DNA from: Oscillospiraceae bacterium
GTDB lineage: Bacteria > Bacillota > Clostridia > Oscillospirales > Oscillospiraceae
NCBI GenBank assembly: GCA_017622995.1
Contig: JAGAQA010000029.1
Coordinates: 34,876-98,875 of the forward strand
Direction: 5' to 3'
DNA length: 64,000 nucleotides
Both the position numbers and the translations under genes were made by a program. The notes beneath the pieces were generated by a model. That model worked only from the letters and a program-made list of their open reading frames with translations. It was not told the origin of the DNA and ran no database searches. Positions 47,672-57,908 of this stretch are shown in pieces (the stretch's first letter is position 1; the number at the start of each line of letters is the position of its first letter).

Positions 47672-48979
47672 ATGAAAACCACTGTCAGACAGCTTCCATA
47701 TTCCGAAGTTCAGGCGCTGCCTCTGCCGCCCCACCGGGCTCCCCGAAAGCCCGGCATCGCCCTGCGCACCCTTATCTATGGGCTCAGCGGTTTTGCTCTG
47801 GCCGGAACCGGCTTTCGCTGCGAAACCAACGAGCTGTCCAAAATTCCAAAGGAGCAGCCCTGCCTGATTTTTATGAACCACTCCTGCTTCCTGGACCTGT
47901 CCATTGTCAGCAGGCTTTTCTATCCCCGTCCCTACGCCATTGTGTGCACCAGCGACGGCTTTGTGGGGATGCATGGCGCCATGGAGCACCTGATGCGCTC
48001 CATCGGCTGCATTCCCACCCGAAAATTCGTCACCGATCTGCAGCTGGTGCGGGACATTGAATACTGCCTGAAAACCCTGAAAATCAGTGTGCTCATGTAC
48101 CCGGAGGCCAGCTATTCCTTTGACGGCACCGCCACGCCTCTGCCCAGGAAAATGGGAGTGCTGCTGAAAAAGTTCGGCGTTCCCCTGATGATGGTGTCCA
48201 CCCAGGGCGCATTTTCCCGGAATCCCCTGTACAACGAACTGAAGGTGCGCAAAGCCGTACCCGTATCCGCCAGTGTCCGCTGCCTGTACACGCCCGAGGA
48301 AATCAAAGCGAAAACCGTGCAGGAGCTGTCCGACGGGCTGGACAAAGCCTTCACCTTTGACCACTTCCGGTGGCAGAAGGAACAGAGGCTCTCCATCACC
48401 GATCCCACCCGGGCGGACGGCCTGCACCGGATCCTTTACAAATGCCCCCACTGCGGCGCCGAAGGAACCACCCTGGGCAAGGGTGACCGTCTGACCTGCG
48501 GAAGCTGCGGCAAGGAATGGATCCTCACGCCCCTGGGCCAGCTGGAGGCCACGGAGGGGGAAACGGAGTTTTCCCACATCCCGGACTGGTACGCCTGGGA
48601 ACGGGAAAATGTACGCCGGGAAATACTGGCTGGCACCTACCGGCTGGAAGCGGATGTGGATATTGCCGTGATGCGGGACTACAGGGCCATCTATCAGGTG
48701 GGCTCCGGCCACCTGACCCACGACTGCACCGGCTTTTCCCTGACGGGCTGTGACGGAACCCTCCGCTACAGTCAGAGCCCCACCGCCTCCTATGGGCTCT
48801 ACGCCGACTACTACTGGTACGAGCTGGGCGACATGGTGTGCATCGGCAATCAGGATTTCCTATACTACTGCTTCCCCAAGACCCCCACCCCCGTGGCCAA
48901 GCCCAGGCTTGCGGCAGAGGAGCTGTATAAGCTGTGCAAGGGACGGAGGAAAGCGTTGGCAAGGGACACCGTTGGTTGA
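47672..48979 (+). CDS. PlsC-like acyltransferase with C-terminal zinc ribbon
   Basis: A 435-residue protein. The N-terminal half is a glycerol-3-phosphate/lysophosphatidate acyltransferase domain with the catalytic NHSCFLD (HX4D, His70 and Asp75), a GCIPTRKF block and the MYPEASYSFDGT block. After residue 255 comes a zinc ribbon with Cys258, Cys261, Cys276 and Cys279 (CPHC...CGSC), then about 145 residues with no known family (beta-rich, YYWYELGDMVCIG). PlsC enzymes acylate lipid precursors at the membrane; the extra C-terminal part is unusual. It has its own promoter and a GGAGG site. Confidence 0.87.
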   Translation: MKTTVRQLPYSEVQALPLPPHRAPRKPGIALRTLIYGLSGFALAGTGFRCETNELSKIPKEQPCLIFMNHSCFLDLSIVSRLFYPRPYAIVCTSDGFVGMHGAMEHLMRSIGCIPTRKFVTDLQLVRDIEYCLKTLKISVLMYPEASYSFDGTATPLPRKMGVLLKKFGVPLMMVSTQGAFSRNPLYNELKVRKAVPVSASVRCLYTPEEIKAKTVQELSDGLDKAFTFDHFRWQKEQRLSITDPTRADGLHRILYKCPHCGAEGTTLGKGDRLTCGSCGKEWILTPLGQLEATEGETEFSHIPDWYAWERENVRREILAGTYRLEADVDIAVMRDYRAIYQVGSGHLTHDCTGFSLTGCDGTLRYSQSPTASYGLYADYYWYELGDMVCIGNQDFLYYCFPKTPTPVAKPRLAAEELYKLCKGRRKALARDTVG

Positions 48980-48995
48980 GGAAAGGGTTCTTTTG

Positions 48996-49260
48996 TTGAT
49001 TAAGGAAAATGCGCCGCAGGCGCCTTGCCTTCCCCCGGGGGGAAGGTGGCTCGCCCGCAAGGGCGAGACGGATGAGGAACTCGGGCGGCTACACTCCGAT
49101 TTTTGGGAAGGTTGGTACTTTTTCTTAGCTGACAGGCCAGAATAAGTTCCAACCTTGCTGATCCGGAAAGGTTTCTGCCCGCAATCCTCATCAGTCAGCT
49201 TCGCTGACAGCTTCCCCCCGGGGGAAGCCAAGGCGCCCTGCGGGCGCACTCCTTAATCAG
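48996..49260. mobile_element. MITE-like element with long terminal inverted repeats
   Basis: About 265 bp without coding capacity. The left end TTGATTAAGGA...GCGCCTTGCCTTCCCCC and the right end complement CTGATTAAGGA...GCGCCTTGGCTTCCCCC match over roughly 60 bp, including CCCGGGGGGAAG and GATGAGGA. Inner hairpins (GCTCGCCCGCAAGGGCGAG; GTCAGCTTCGCTGAC) are present. Elements of this look recur in Faecalibacterium-like genomes. No clear target-site duplication was found. Confidence 0.75.
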
Positions 49261-49291
49261 CTATATCCCCCTTTCCCCCACTAACCACAAC

Positions 49292-49317
49292 AGCCCCCGG
49301 GATTTCTCCCGGGGGCT
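49292..49317 (-). terminator. Terminator of the groESL operon
   Basis: AGCCCCCGGGA / TCCCGGGGGCT with a TTTC loop, 11 bp past the groEL stop. Confidence 0.85.
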
Positions 49318-49327
49318 TCAATATGGC

Positions 49328-51252
<1,925 letters not shown>

Positions 51253-51317
51253 AATAATTCCTCCATACTTAGGTATTTAGACTGTCGGAGGAGGCCCTCC
51301 GGCGATGATCTACAATC

Positions 51318-51376
51318 TTAGCACTCACTCTTCCCGAGTGCTAAGCTATCATATACCACCCAGGCAAAAAATGCAA
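51318..51376 (-). promoter_or_regulatory. groESL promoter with CIRCE operator
   Basis: Minus-strand TTGCAT (51376-51371), 17 bases, TATGAT (51353-51348), then a perfect CIRCE, TTAGCACTC-N9-GAGTGCTAA (51318-51344), the binding site of the HrcA repressor. hrcA itself is not in the window. Confidence 0.95.
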
Positions 51377-51405
51377 GAGGGAAAATCACATTTTCCGTAA
51401 ATAAA

Positions 51406-52386
51406 TTATGAACCATTTTTTACCATTTCAGACAAGGCCAGCAAATTGGCATCCGTCAGGCCGGGCAGGGTGTAGGCGCCGTCCAGCAGGGCATCCACAT
51501 TCTGCGCGTCGTTTTCAATCTCCTTGGACATGAGCTGAGCGGTCTCCAGAGCATCTCCGCCCAGCACGCACACCAGCAGCACACAGGAAAGCAGGAATTT
51601 CACCCTGGCAATCAGGTCGAAATCCGAGATAGCCTGGAGCCAGTAGCGGGAGATAAAATAACGCAGCATGGCCCGGTCTTCCTTTTGGAGCCTTCTGGGG
51701 CAGGGGTGCTTCAGCCGGTTTTCCCAGGCCGGGGTGAGGATCTCCAGCCTCCGGAACACATCCAGAAAGACTTCCACATCCCCATTTCCCGGGAAATCGG
51801 GAATGCTTTCCGGATCAAAGCCGGTTTCGGCTCCGCCATCCAGCAGCTCCTGAACATAGAGTCCATAATAAAGCAGGGAAGCAATGGGGTTCTCCGCCTC
51901 CGTAAGGCCCATCGCTTCCTCCCGGGTTTGCAGAAGCAGGGCCATGGTTTCTTCCTCCCGGTCATCGGAGGCAGGTTTTTCGCCGTCACAAACCCAATTC
52001 CAGCTTTCCCGGGACAGCAGGATCCGCGCCGCCTCCGGGCAGCTGAGCTCCAGCCCAAATTCCACAAAGCCGCCGTAATCATGGGTCAGTCTGGGGAACT
52101 CCCGGCAGGTTTTGCAAAGGGCCTGCTCTCCCAGCTCCGCCTGAATGCGGCAAAGGCCGTCAGAGCGCCACATGGGGCAGCGGCCATTCTCCAGCGTCAG
52201 GTAAGTCTCGCCCTCGTCCTCCTGCAAAAAGAGGCGCAGCCGGTCCCCCAGCTCCCCGGGAAGGGACCGGTAAAGGGCCGCTTTCTCCCCATCCACCGCC
52301 ACATCCCACTCCTTGCAGCAGCTGTCGGGGCATTGGGCCGCGATGCAGTGGAAATCATCATAAAAGGAAGGCTTTCGGATCCACAT
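51406..52386 (-). CDS. FliB-like cysteine-rich protein (flagellin lysine-N-methylase family)
   Basis: A 326-residue protein with the FliB/YkgJ cysteine pattern: FHCIAAQCPDSCCKEWDVAVD near residue 10, then GRCPMWRSDGLCRIQ, ALCKTCREFPR and LSCPEAAR. These cysteines probably hold a metal or iron-sulfur site. FliB methylates flagellin lysines in Salmonella, but homologues occur in many non-motile Clostridia and no flagellar gene is here, so the label is a family name, not a function. The start at 52386 (MWIRKPSF) has GGAG seven bases upstream; the ATG at 52392 is too close to it. Confidence 0.87.
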   Translation of the reverse strand: MWIRKPSFYDDFHCIAAQCPDSCCKEWDVAVDGEKAALYRSLPGELGDRLRLFLQEDEGETYLTLENGRCPMWRSDGLCRIQAELGEQALCKTCREFPRLTHDYGGFVEFGLELSCPEAARILLSRESWNWVCDGEKPASDDREEETMALLLQTREEAMGLTEAENPIASLLYYGLYVQELLDGGAETGFDPESIPDFPGNGDVEVFLDVFRRLEILTPAWENRLKHPCPRRLQKEDRAMLRYFISRYWLQAISDFDLIARVKFLLSCVLLVCVLGGDALETAQLMSKEIENDAQNVDALLDGAYTLPGLTDANLLALSEMVKNGS

Positions 52387-52410
52387 ATCCATTCTCCTTA
52401 ACACACGAAT

Positions 52411-52436
52411 CCCCGCCGTCATTCCTGGCGGCGGGG
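52411..52436 (-). terminator. GC-rich hairpin between the DivIVA-like and FliB-like genes
   Basis: CCCCGCCG / CGGCGGGG stem, 10-base loop, with little T-run. It lies in a 57-bp gap and may only attenuate. Confidence 0.55.
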
Positions 52437-52443
52437 AGAAGCA

Positions 52444-53007
52444 TTATTCCTGTTTCGGTTTCAGCCGGTTAATGGTGTCCGCCGCGTCCTGCAAGGCCAG
52501 ACGGCTGGCGGAAATGGCAGCCTGCAGGGTATCCAGCTGGGAGCTGACCTGCTGGGAGATGCCGGTAACCTGCCGGATGGCCCCCTCTACCCGGTTGGAG
52601 GCCTGATTCAGCACCGCTCCGGTCTGGGCATACACCAAGTTCGCCCGCTCCCGGGCAACCCGTTCCGCCCGCTCCGCCCGGCGGTAGGCCTCCAGCTCCT
52701 GGCTGGAATCCATCCGGGCGCCGGAAAGCTGCACCTCCGCCAGGCGCTGGTCTTCGTCCCGCCGGCGCAGTGCCTCGTCCCGTTCCTTTATCAGCGCCTG
52801 GATTTTTTCTTCCAGCTCCGCGTTTTTCGCTTCCAGCTCCTGGATGCGGCCGGATTCCTCCTGGGCCTCTGCCTTTCTGCGCAGATTCTCCAGATCGGTA
52901 TTCAGCTGGTTCAGCTGGGCGGTATGCTGATTGTTCAGGTATTCCAGATACCGGGCCACATCCTGCCGGTTAAATCCCCGCAGGGAAGAGCGAAAATTCA
53001 GGCTCAT
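52444..53007 (-). CDS. DivIVA-like coiled-coil protein
   Basis: A 187-residue protein. The first 30 residues (LNFRSSLRGFNRQDVARYLEYLNNQ) match the DivIVA lipid-binding domain with FxxxLRGFNRxDV; then a long coiled coil (about 30-130, rich in E/K/R/Q) and a helical tail. DivIVA-family proteins mark cell poles or septa and recruit division or envelope factors. This is a short family member and lacks a clear link to division genes here. Confidence 0.85.
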   Translation of the reverse strand: MSLNFRSSLRGFNRQDVARYLEYLNNQHTAQLNQLNTDLENLRRKAEAQEESGRIQELEAKNAELEEKIQALIKERDEALRRRDEDQRLAEVQLSGARMDSSQELEAYRRAERAERVARERANLVYAQTGAVLNQASNRVEGAIRQVTGISQQVSSQLDTLQAAISASRLALQDAADTINRLKPKQE

Positions 53008-53042
53008 AGACGATCTCTCCGGTCTTTTTTCAATTTTTCTCC

Positions 53043-53071
53043 ATTATAGCACAGGTTTTTCCGGAACACAA
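53043..53071 (-). promoter_or_regulatory. Promoter of the DivIVA-like gene
   Basis: Minus-strand TTGTGT (53071-53066), 17 bases, TATAAT (53048-53043), about 35 bp before the start codon. Confidence 0.65.
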
Positions 53072-53143
53072 TCCCAATTCGCTGAAAAATCCGATTTCCG
53101 CGGCTTCAAAAAACGGACGCCCGCAATTGGTCTGACCCCCGGA

Positions 53144-54184
53144 TCAGCGGAATACCATATTGGCAAAGATCCGTTCCATCCGGGCGTTGGGGAACCGGCT
53201 GTCGATAAACGCCCAGAAGGCATTTGCCGCCGGGATCATATCCACCCGCTGGGACCAGCGGAACACCGCCAAAAGGGTGACAACGCAGTCAAATACAAAG
53301 AACGCTGTCAGCGCCCAGGTCAGGATTTTTCCAACCCGGTTGGGAATCTTCAGAATCAGCTCCGCCATCATGGGGTACAGGGTTTTCACCCAGAACACAC
53401 CCAGAAAGCCCCAGAAAACGGAATAGATCAGGCAGATACGGCCATTGATGTTAAAGGGCATATGGCTGTAGTCCCAGCTGACGGAGCCAAAGAGCAGCTC
53501 CTGGGCCCAGGAGCAGAAGTATTCCAGAGCGCTTCCCACCAGAAAGCCCCCCAGAAAGGACAGCCACTTTCCCCGGTTCCGGTAGCGGTACAGCGCAATG
53601 GTCAAAACCAGGGCACCGGCGCCATAGACCATATTAAAGGGCCCATACACCAGCCCCGCCCGGCTCTCCATGTAGCCATTGGTCAGCAGGCACCACAGCA
53701 GCTCAATCACCACGCCGCCAAAGCAGCCGATAAAGCACACCAGCAGGAGCTTATACAGATTCATGCCGGAGGCGAAGTGTCCGCTGCGGGTCTCCTCCAG
53801 ATCGATGACGGAGTTGGCAGGAGGCTTCAGGCGGGAATGGGGCTGCCGGGTCAGGTCGTCCCACCGGGCGGAGAGCTCATCGTAGTTTTCCAGTAGCTTC
53901 TGATTGGCTTTGGCGACATTCACCGCGGCCCGCCGCTGAGAGCGCAGCCGGGTCATCACCGCTTTGCCGAAGGCCTCCGGTTCCTGTGTCTGGGCCAGAT
54001 CCTCGTACAGGCTCCGCAGTCCCGTCTGCTGCGCCTCCAGGGTTTCCAGCAGCGCGATGCTCTGGGCCTCCTCCGGCCCAACCACATCCTGCTCGGTTAT
54101 GGCATCGTATTCCCGCAGAGCCTTCTTCCACTGCTTCACCTTTTCCCGGGCAAGGGGCTTGCCCGCGTTTCTATTGCGGAACAT
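53144..54184 (-). CDS. CmpB-family membrane protein with N-terminal cytoplasmic domain
   Basis: A 346-residue protein. The first 145 residues are soluble and helical (KVKQWKKALREYDAITEQDVVGPEEAQSIALLETLEAQQTGL). The rest is a polytopic domain of the family labelled putative ABC transporter permease (CmpB, PF06541-like): LVCFIGCFGGVVIELLWCLLTNGYMESRAGLVYGPFNMVYGAGALVLTI, ALEYFCSWAQELLFGSVSWDYSHMPFNINGRICLIYSVFWGFLGVFWV. Function unknown. A paralogue without the N-terminal domain is encoded divergently. Confidence 0.85.
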   Translation of the reverse strand: MFRNRNAGKPLAREKVKQWKKALREYDAITEQDVVGPEEAQSIALLETLEAQQTGLRSLYEDLAQTQEPEAFGKAVMTRLRSQRRAAVNVAKANQKLLENYDELSARWDDLTRQPHSRLKPPANSVIDLEETRSGHFASGMNLYKLLLVCFIGCFGGVVIELLWCLLTNGYMESRAGLVYGPFNMVYGAGALVLTIALYRYRNRGKWLSFLGGFLVGSALEYFCSWAQELLFGSVSWDYSHMPFNINGRICLIYSVFWGFLGVFWVKTLYPMMAELILKIPNRVGKILTWALTAFFVFDCVVTLLAVFRWSQRVDMIPAANAFWAFIDSRFPNARMERIFANMVFR

Positions 54185-54355
54185 GGAATCGTTCCTTTCT
54201 GTCTCAAAATCTCCGGCATTTTATCCGGTGAAGCGAAAGGGAATCTCAACAGAGTATGAACAAATTGTAAAATTAGCAAAAAGAAAGAATTGTGTTGACT
54301 TGCGGGATTTTCCGTGGTAAAACAGGGAAAAACGCTGAAAAACGGAGGAATATTT

Positions 54356-55108
54356 ATGAGCATCTTCCTGACTCTGGCATCCCTGTTTTTTGTGGGCAGC
54401 GTGCTGGGCTGGGTATTGGAGCTGCTGTTCCGGAACATTGTACACAAAAACAAGAAATGGGTGAACCCCGGCTTCTGTACCGGGCCGTATCTGCCCATTT
54501 ACGGCTTTGGGCTGTGTACGCTGTATTTGCTTGCCTCTCTTGAGAAATACGGTATGATCACCAATCCCCTTCTCAACAAGCTGGTTCTCTTTGCCGCCAT
54601 GGCCGTAGGCATGACCCTTATCGAGTACATAGCCGGTATCTTCTGTCTGAAATACTTCAAGGTCATGCTGTGGGACTACTCCGATCAGTGGGGAAATATT
54701 CAGGGCCTGATCTGCCCCCTGTTCTCCTTCTTCTGGGCGGTGCTGGGGGCATTGTACTACTTCCTGATTCACCCCTATATTCTGGGCGCCCTGGACTGGC
54801 TGGCCCGGAACCTGGCCTTCTCCTTCTTCATCGGAATGTTCTTCGGCGTGTTTATCATCGATGTATGCCACTCCGCCAATCTGGTGGTCAAGCTCAAGGC
54901 TCTGGCTGAGGAGAACCAGATCGTGGTGCGCTACGAAGCCGTCAAAAAGCACATCCGGGAGAATTTTGAGGAAAACCGATTCAAATACAATTTCTTCCGG
55001 CCCTTCCATGATGAGCATTCTCTGGAGGAGCGTCTGAAGGAAATGCGGGAAAAGCTGGAAAAACTGGAAATGCGCAGCCGCAAGGCAAGAAAAAGCGAAG
55101 AAGTGTAA
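54356..55108 (+). CDS. CmpB-family membrane protein
   Basis: A 250-residue polytopic membrane protein with the same core blocks as its divergent neighbour: FVGSVLGWVLELLFRNIVHKNKKWVNPGFCTGPYLPIYGFG, IEYIAGIFCLKYFKVMLWDYSDQWGNIQGLICPLFSFFWAVLGALYYF. It ends in a charged coiled-coil tail (ERLKEMREKLEKLEMRSRKARKSEE). The start at 54356 has GGAGG seven bases upstream. A TTGACT at 54295-54300 with a weak TAAAAC may be its promoter. Function unknown. Confidence 0.87.
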   Translation: MSIFLTLASLFFVGSVLGWVLELLFRNIVHKNKKWVNPGFCTGPYLPIYGFGLCTLYLLASLEKYGMITNPLLNKLVLFAAMAVGMTLIEYIAGIFCLKYFKVMLWDYSDQWGNIQGLICPLFSFFWAVLGALYYFLIHPYILGALDWLARNLAFSFFIGMFFGVFIIDVCHSANLVVKLKALAEENQIVVRYEAVKKHIRENFEENRFKYNFFRPFHDEHSLEERLKEMREKLEKLEMRSRKARKSEEV

Positions 55109-55110
55109 AC

Positions 55111-55147
55111 GATCCCCGCTGCATGAGAATGAAATGCAGCGGGGATC
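55111..55147. terminator. Bidirectional terminator
   Basis: A perfect 14-bp stem GATCCCCGCTGCAT (55111-55124 with 55134-55147) between converging genes. Confidence 0.85.
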
Positions 55148-55150
55148 CGA

Positions 55151-56914
55151 TTATTTCAGGTCTTCCAAAGCCAGTGCGTTCTGTGTGTTGTACAGGTCCG
55201 CGTAGACGCCGCCCTTTTGGAGCAGCTCCTGGTGGGTGCCTACCTCCGTAATATAGCCATCGGAAATGGACACAATCCGGCTGGCGCCCCGAATGGTGCT
55301 GAGCCGGTGGGCAATGATCAGGGTGGTCCGGCCCTGGGACAGACGGTCAAAGGCCCGCTGGATCTTCGCTTCCGTCACGGAATCCAGAGCGGAGGTCGCT
55401 TCATCCAGAATCAGAATGGCGGGGTCCATCAGGAAAATCCGGGCAATGGCAACCCGCTGCTTCTGTCCGCCGGAAAGCAGGGTTCCCCGTTCACCCACAT
55501 AGGTCTCAAACCCATGGGGCATGGCCTGAATGTCCTCATAAATCTCCGCCCGTTTCGCGGCCTGGATCACCTCCTCGTCCGTGGCATCCGGCCGCCCATA
55601 GCGGATATTCTCCAGAATGGTGTCGGCAAACAGGAAGACCTCCTGCTGCACAATGCCGATGGTCTTATGCAAACTTTTCTGGCGAATGTTTCGCACATCC
55701 ACGCCGTCAATGGTAATGCTGCCGCCGGTGACATCGTAGAACCGGGGAATCAGCTGACACAGGGTGCTCTTGCCGCCGCCGGAGGGGCCCACGATGGCAA
55801 TGGTCTCCCCGGGCTGAACCTCCAGGCTCACATCGTGGAGCACTGCCAGGTCACCATCGTAGGCAAAGGACACATGGTCCACCCGGATCTCCCCCCGGAC
55901 GTCCCCCAGCTCCTTTGCCTCCGGGCAATCCCGGATGGTGGGTTCCCTGCGCATGATCTCCATAAACCGGTTGAGGCCCGCGAAGCCGTTGGCAAAAAGC
56001 TCCGAGAAGGTGGAGAGCTTACGCATGGGGCTCACAAAGGTGGCGATATACAGGCTGAAGGTAATCAGATCCCGGTAGTCCAGCCGCCCCTTGAGAATCA
56101 TATACCCACCCACTGCAATGACCACCACATTCATGCTGGTGAGAAACAGCTCCATGGAGCTGCTGAATAGGCCCATGGCCCGATAGAAGGAGCGCTTGGA
56201 GGTCCTGTACACCTTGTTGGCGGCATCGAACCGGGCAACCTCCACATCCTCGTTTCCAAAGGCCTTGGCCGTGCGGATGCCGGAAAGGCTGGATTCAATC
56301 TCCGTATTGATGTGTCCGGTTTTCTGCTTCACCGCCACGGACACCCGGCTCATATTGCTGCGCATGGCCATAATGACCACAATAAAAACAGGGATCAGAA
56401 TGCCCACAACCAGCGCCAGCTCCCAGCGGATGGTGGCCATCACAATCAGGGCGCCGATGATGGTTACGGCAGAGGTCAGCAGATCCTCCGGGCCGTGGTG
56501 GGCAAGCTCCGTCAGCTCAAACAGGTCGGAGGTCAGCCGGCTCATCAGCTGGCCGGTACGGTTCGCGTCATAAAAATCATAGCTGAGCTCCTGCATATGC
56601 CGGAACAGATCCGCGCGGATGTCCGCCTCTACCCGGATGCCGAAGGTATGGCCGAAATAACACACAATGTAGTTGAGCACGGACCGCAGAACATAAAAAA
56701 CCATGGCCGTGGCCATCAGGGCAAAGAACACCTGGTACTTTCCGTTGGGCAGCAGATCATACAGGGATTTCCGGGTCACCAGGGGGAAGGCCAGATCGAT
56801 GAGGGCGATCAGCACCGCGCAGGTGATGTCCACGGCGAACAGGCGTTTATGATTTCCGAAGTAATGAAGAAACACCCGCAAGGGGCTCTTCTTCCGGTAT
56901 TCTTCCGTTGTCAT
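55151..56914 (-). CDS. ABC exporter, fused permease-ATPase (MsbA/LmrA type)
   Basis: A 587-residue half-transporter that acts as a dimer. Six helices lie in residues 20-310 (first KRLFAVDITCAVLIALIDLAFPLV), with the DANRTGQLMSRLTSDLFELTEL coupling region. The ATPase part has Walker A GPSGGGKST, Q-loop GIVQQEVFLF, signature LSGGQKQR, Walker B AILILDEATSALD and switch His IIAHRLST. The start at 56914 has AAAGGAG upstream. Substrate could be lipid, peptide or drug. It is a single gene, divergent from the pseudouridine synthase. Confidence 0.94.
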   Translation of the reverse strand: MTTEEYRKKSPLRVFLHYFGNHKRLFAVDITCAVLIALIDLAFPLVTRKSLYDLLPNGKYQVFFALMATAMVFYVLRSVLNYIVCYFGHTFGIRVEADIRADLFRHMQELSYDFYDANRTGQLMSRLTSDLFELTELAHHGPEDLLTSAVTIIGALIVMATIRWELALVVGILIPVFIVVIMAMRSNMSRVSVAVKQKTGHINTEIESSLSGIRTAKAFGNEDVEVARFDAANKVYRTSKRSFYRAMGLFSSSMELFLTSMNVVVIAVGGYMILKGRLDYRDLITFSLYIATFVSPMRKLSTFSELFANGFAGLNRFMEIMRREPTIRDCPEAKELGDVRGEIRVDHVSFAYDGDLAVLHDVSLEVQPGETIAIVGPSGGGKSTLCQLIPRFYDVTGGSITIDGVDVRNIRQKSLHKTIGIVQQEVFLFADTILENIRYGRPDATDEEVIQAAKRAEIYEDIQAMPHGFETYVGERGTLLSGGQKQRVAIARIFLMDPAILILDEATSALDSVTEAKIQRAFDRLSQGRTTLIIAHRLSTIRGASRIVSISDGYITEVGTHQELLQKGGVYADLYNTQNALALEDLK

Positions 56915-56948
56915 TCTCTTTCTCCTTTGAAAAGCAATTTTTCTTATT

Positions 56949-56977
56949 AGTATAGCATTTTTCGGTGGAATATGCAA
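56949..56977 (-). promoter_or_regulatory. Promoter of the ABC exporter gene
   Basis: Minus-strand TTGCAT (56977-56972), 17 bases, TATACT (56954-56949). The -35 box lies in the left arm of an inverted repeat shared with the divergent promoter. Confidence 0.75.
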
Positions 56978-57003
56978 AGGGGAAAATGACCGTTGCATAT
57001 TCC
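56967..57003. promoter_or_regulatory. Inverted repeat spanning two divergent -35 boxes
   Basis: GGAATATGCAA (56967-56977), 15 bases, TTGCATATTCC (56993-57003). Each arm contains the -35 of one of the two divergent promoters. Confidence 0.6.
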
Positions 57004-57020
57004 GCAAACTGTGCTATAGT
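56993..57020 (+). promoter_or_regulatory. Promoter of the pseudouridine synthase gene
   Basis: TTGCAT (56993-56998), 16 bases, TATAGT (57015-57020), 21 bp before the ATG. Confidence 0.7.
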
Positions 57021-57041
57021 TATGAAAAACAGGAGGCGGCT

Positions 57042-57629
57042 ATGGAAATACTATTTCAGGATCCCGGCATCGTTGTCTGCCGGAAGGAAGCGGGAATGGA
57101 TTCGGAACACGACATCCCCCAGTCCCTCAAAGCGATACTGGGCGGAGAGATTCTTCCGGTGCACCGGCTGGACCGGGGCACCGCCGGACTGATGGTCTAC
57201 GCCCGCGGGAAGCAGGCCGCGGCGGCTCTGAGCCAGGCCATAGCCGATGGGGCCTTTCAAAAAGAATACCTGGCCCTTGTCCACGGCTGCCCACCGGAAA
57301 CGGGCACCTGGGAGGATCTGCTTTTTAAGGACAGCCGGAAGAATAAGGTCTTTGTGGTCAAGCGTCCCCGGGCCGGGGTCCGGGCCGCAAAGCTGCGCTA
57401 TCAGGTAATCCGTCCGGGGGAAGAAAGCCTTGTAAGGGTCTTTCTGGAAACCGGCCGCAGCCATCAGATACGGGTGCAGTTTTCCTCCAGAGGCTACCCT
57501 CTGGTGGGTGACCACAAATACGGCAGCCGTGCCAAACAGACGGAACCCCTGCTTTTCTCCGCTGCCCTGAGCTTCCCCTGGAAAGGGCAGACACTTCGGT
57601 TTGAGTCCGTCCCCCAGTGGGCAGAATAA
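57042..57629 (+). CDS. RluA-family pseudouridine synthase
   Basis: A 195-residue RNA-modifying enzyme without an S4 domain, the short RluA-type form. The catalytic motif is VHRLDRGTAGLMVYAR, followed by FQKEYLALVHG and LLETGRSHQIRVQ-type RVFLETGRSHQIRVQFSSRGYPLVGDHKYGS. The aspartate in HRLD is intact. The exact uridine target in rRNA or tRNA cannot be read from sequence. AGGAGG precedes the ATG and a strong terminator follows. Confidence 0.93.
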   Translation: MEILFQDPGIVVCRKEAGMDSEHDIPQSLKAILGGEILPVHRLDRGTAGLMVYARGKQAAAALSQAIADGAFQKEYLALVHGCPPETGTWEDLLFKDSRKNKVFVVKRPRAGVRAAKLRYQVIRPGEESLVRVFLETGRSHQIRVQFSSRGYPLVGDHKYGSRAKQTEPLLFSAALSFPWKGQTLRFESVPQWAE

Positions 57630-57631
57630 GC

Positions 57632-57660
57632 GAAACCGCCCGGGTGTCCCGGGCGGTTTC
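57632..57660 (+). terminator. Terminator of the pseudouridine synthase gene
   Basis: GAAACCGCCCGGG / CCCGGGCGGTTTC with loop TGT. Confidence 0.9.
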
Positions 57661-57873
57661 CTGTTTGGAAATAGAAGAAAAAAAGAGGAGTTTGTTGGTG
57701 TTCCTATATGTAATCGAATGGGGAAGCTGCTTTCTTTCCCTTTCGTGCCTTTATCATAAATGGGGAAAATGAACCGGCTTTAACCGGAATGCAAAGATCC
57801 TGTAACCGATTTATGAATATTTTTCCAAGGGGCTGCCCTTGGAATCAATTTCTTCTTTTCCGCGGATTGGAAA
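57661..57873. other. Spacer upstream of the purF promoter
   Basis: About 210 bp without a gene; mildly AT-rich. One hairpin CCAAGGG-GCTG-CCCTTGG (57829-57846) is visible. Nothing else recognised. Confidence 0.5.
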
Positions 57874-57902
57874 TTGACATCGTTTCACGCCTGTGCTATA
57901 AT
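57874..57902 (+). promoter_or_regulatory. Perfect consensus promoter of the purF-carAB operon
   Basis: TTGACA (57874-57879), 17 bases, TATAAT (57897-57902). Predicted start about 57909. Confidence 0.9.
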
Positions 57903-57908
57903 GCGCGT

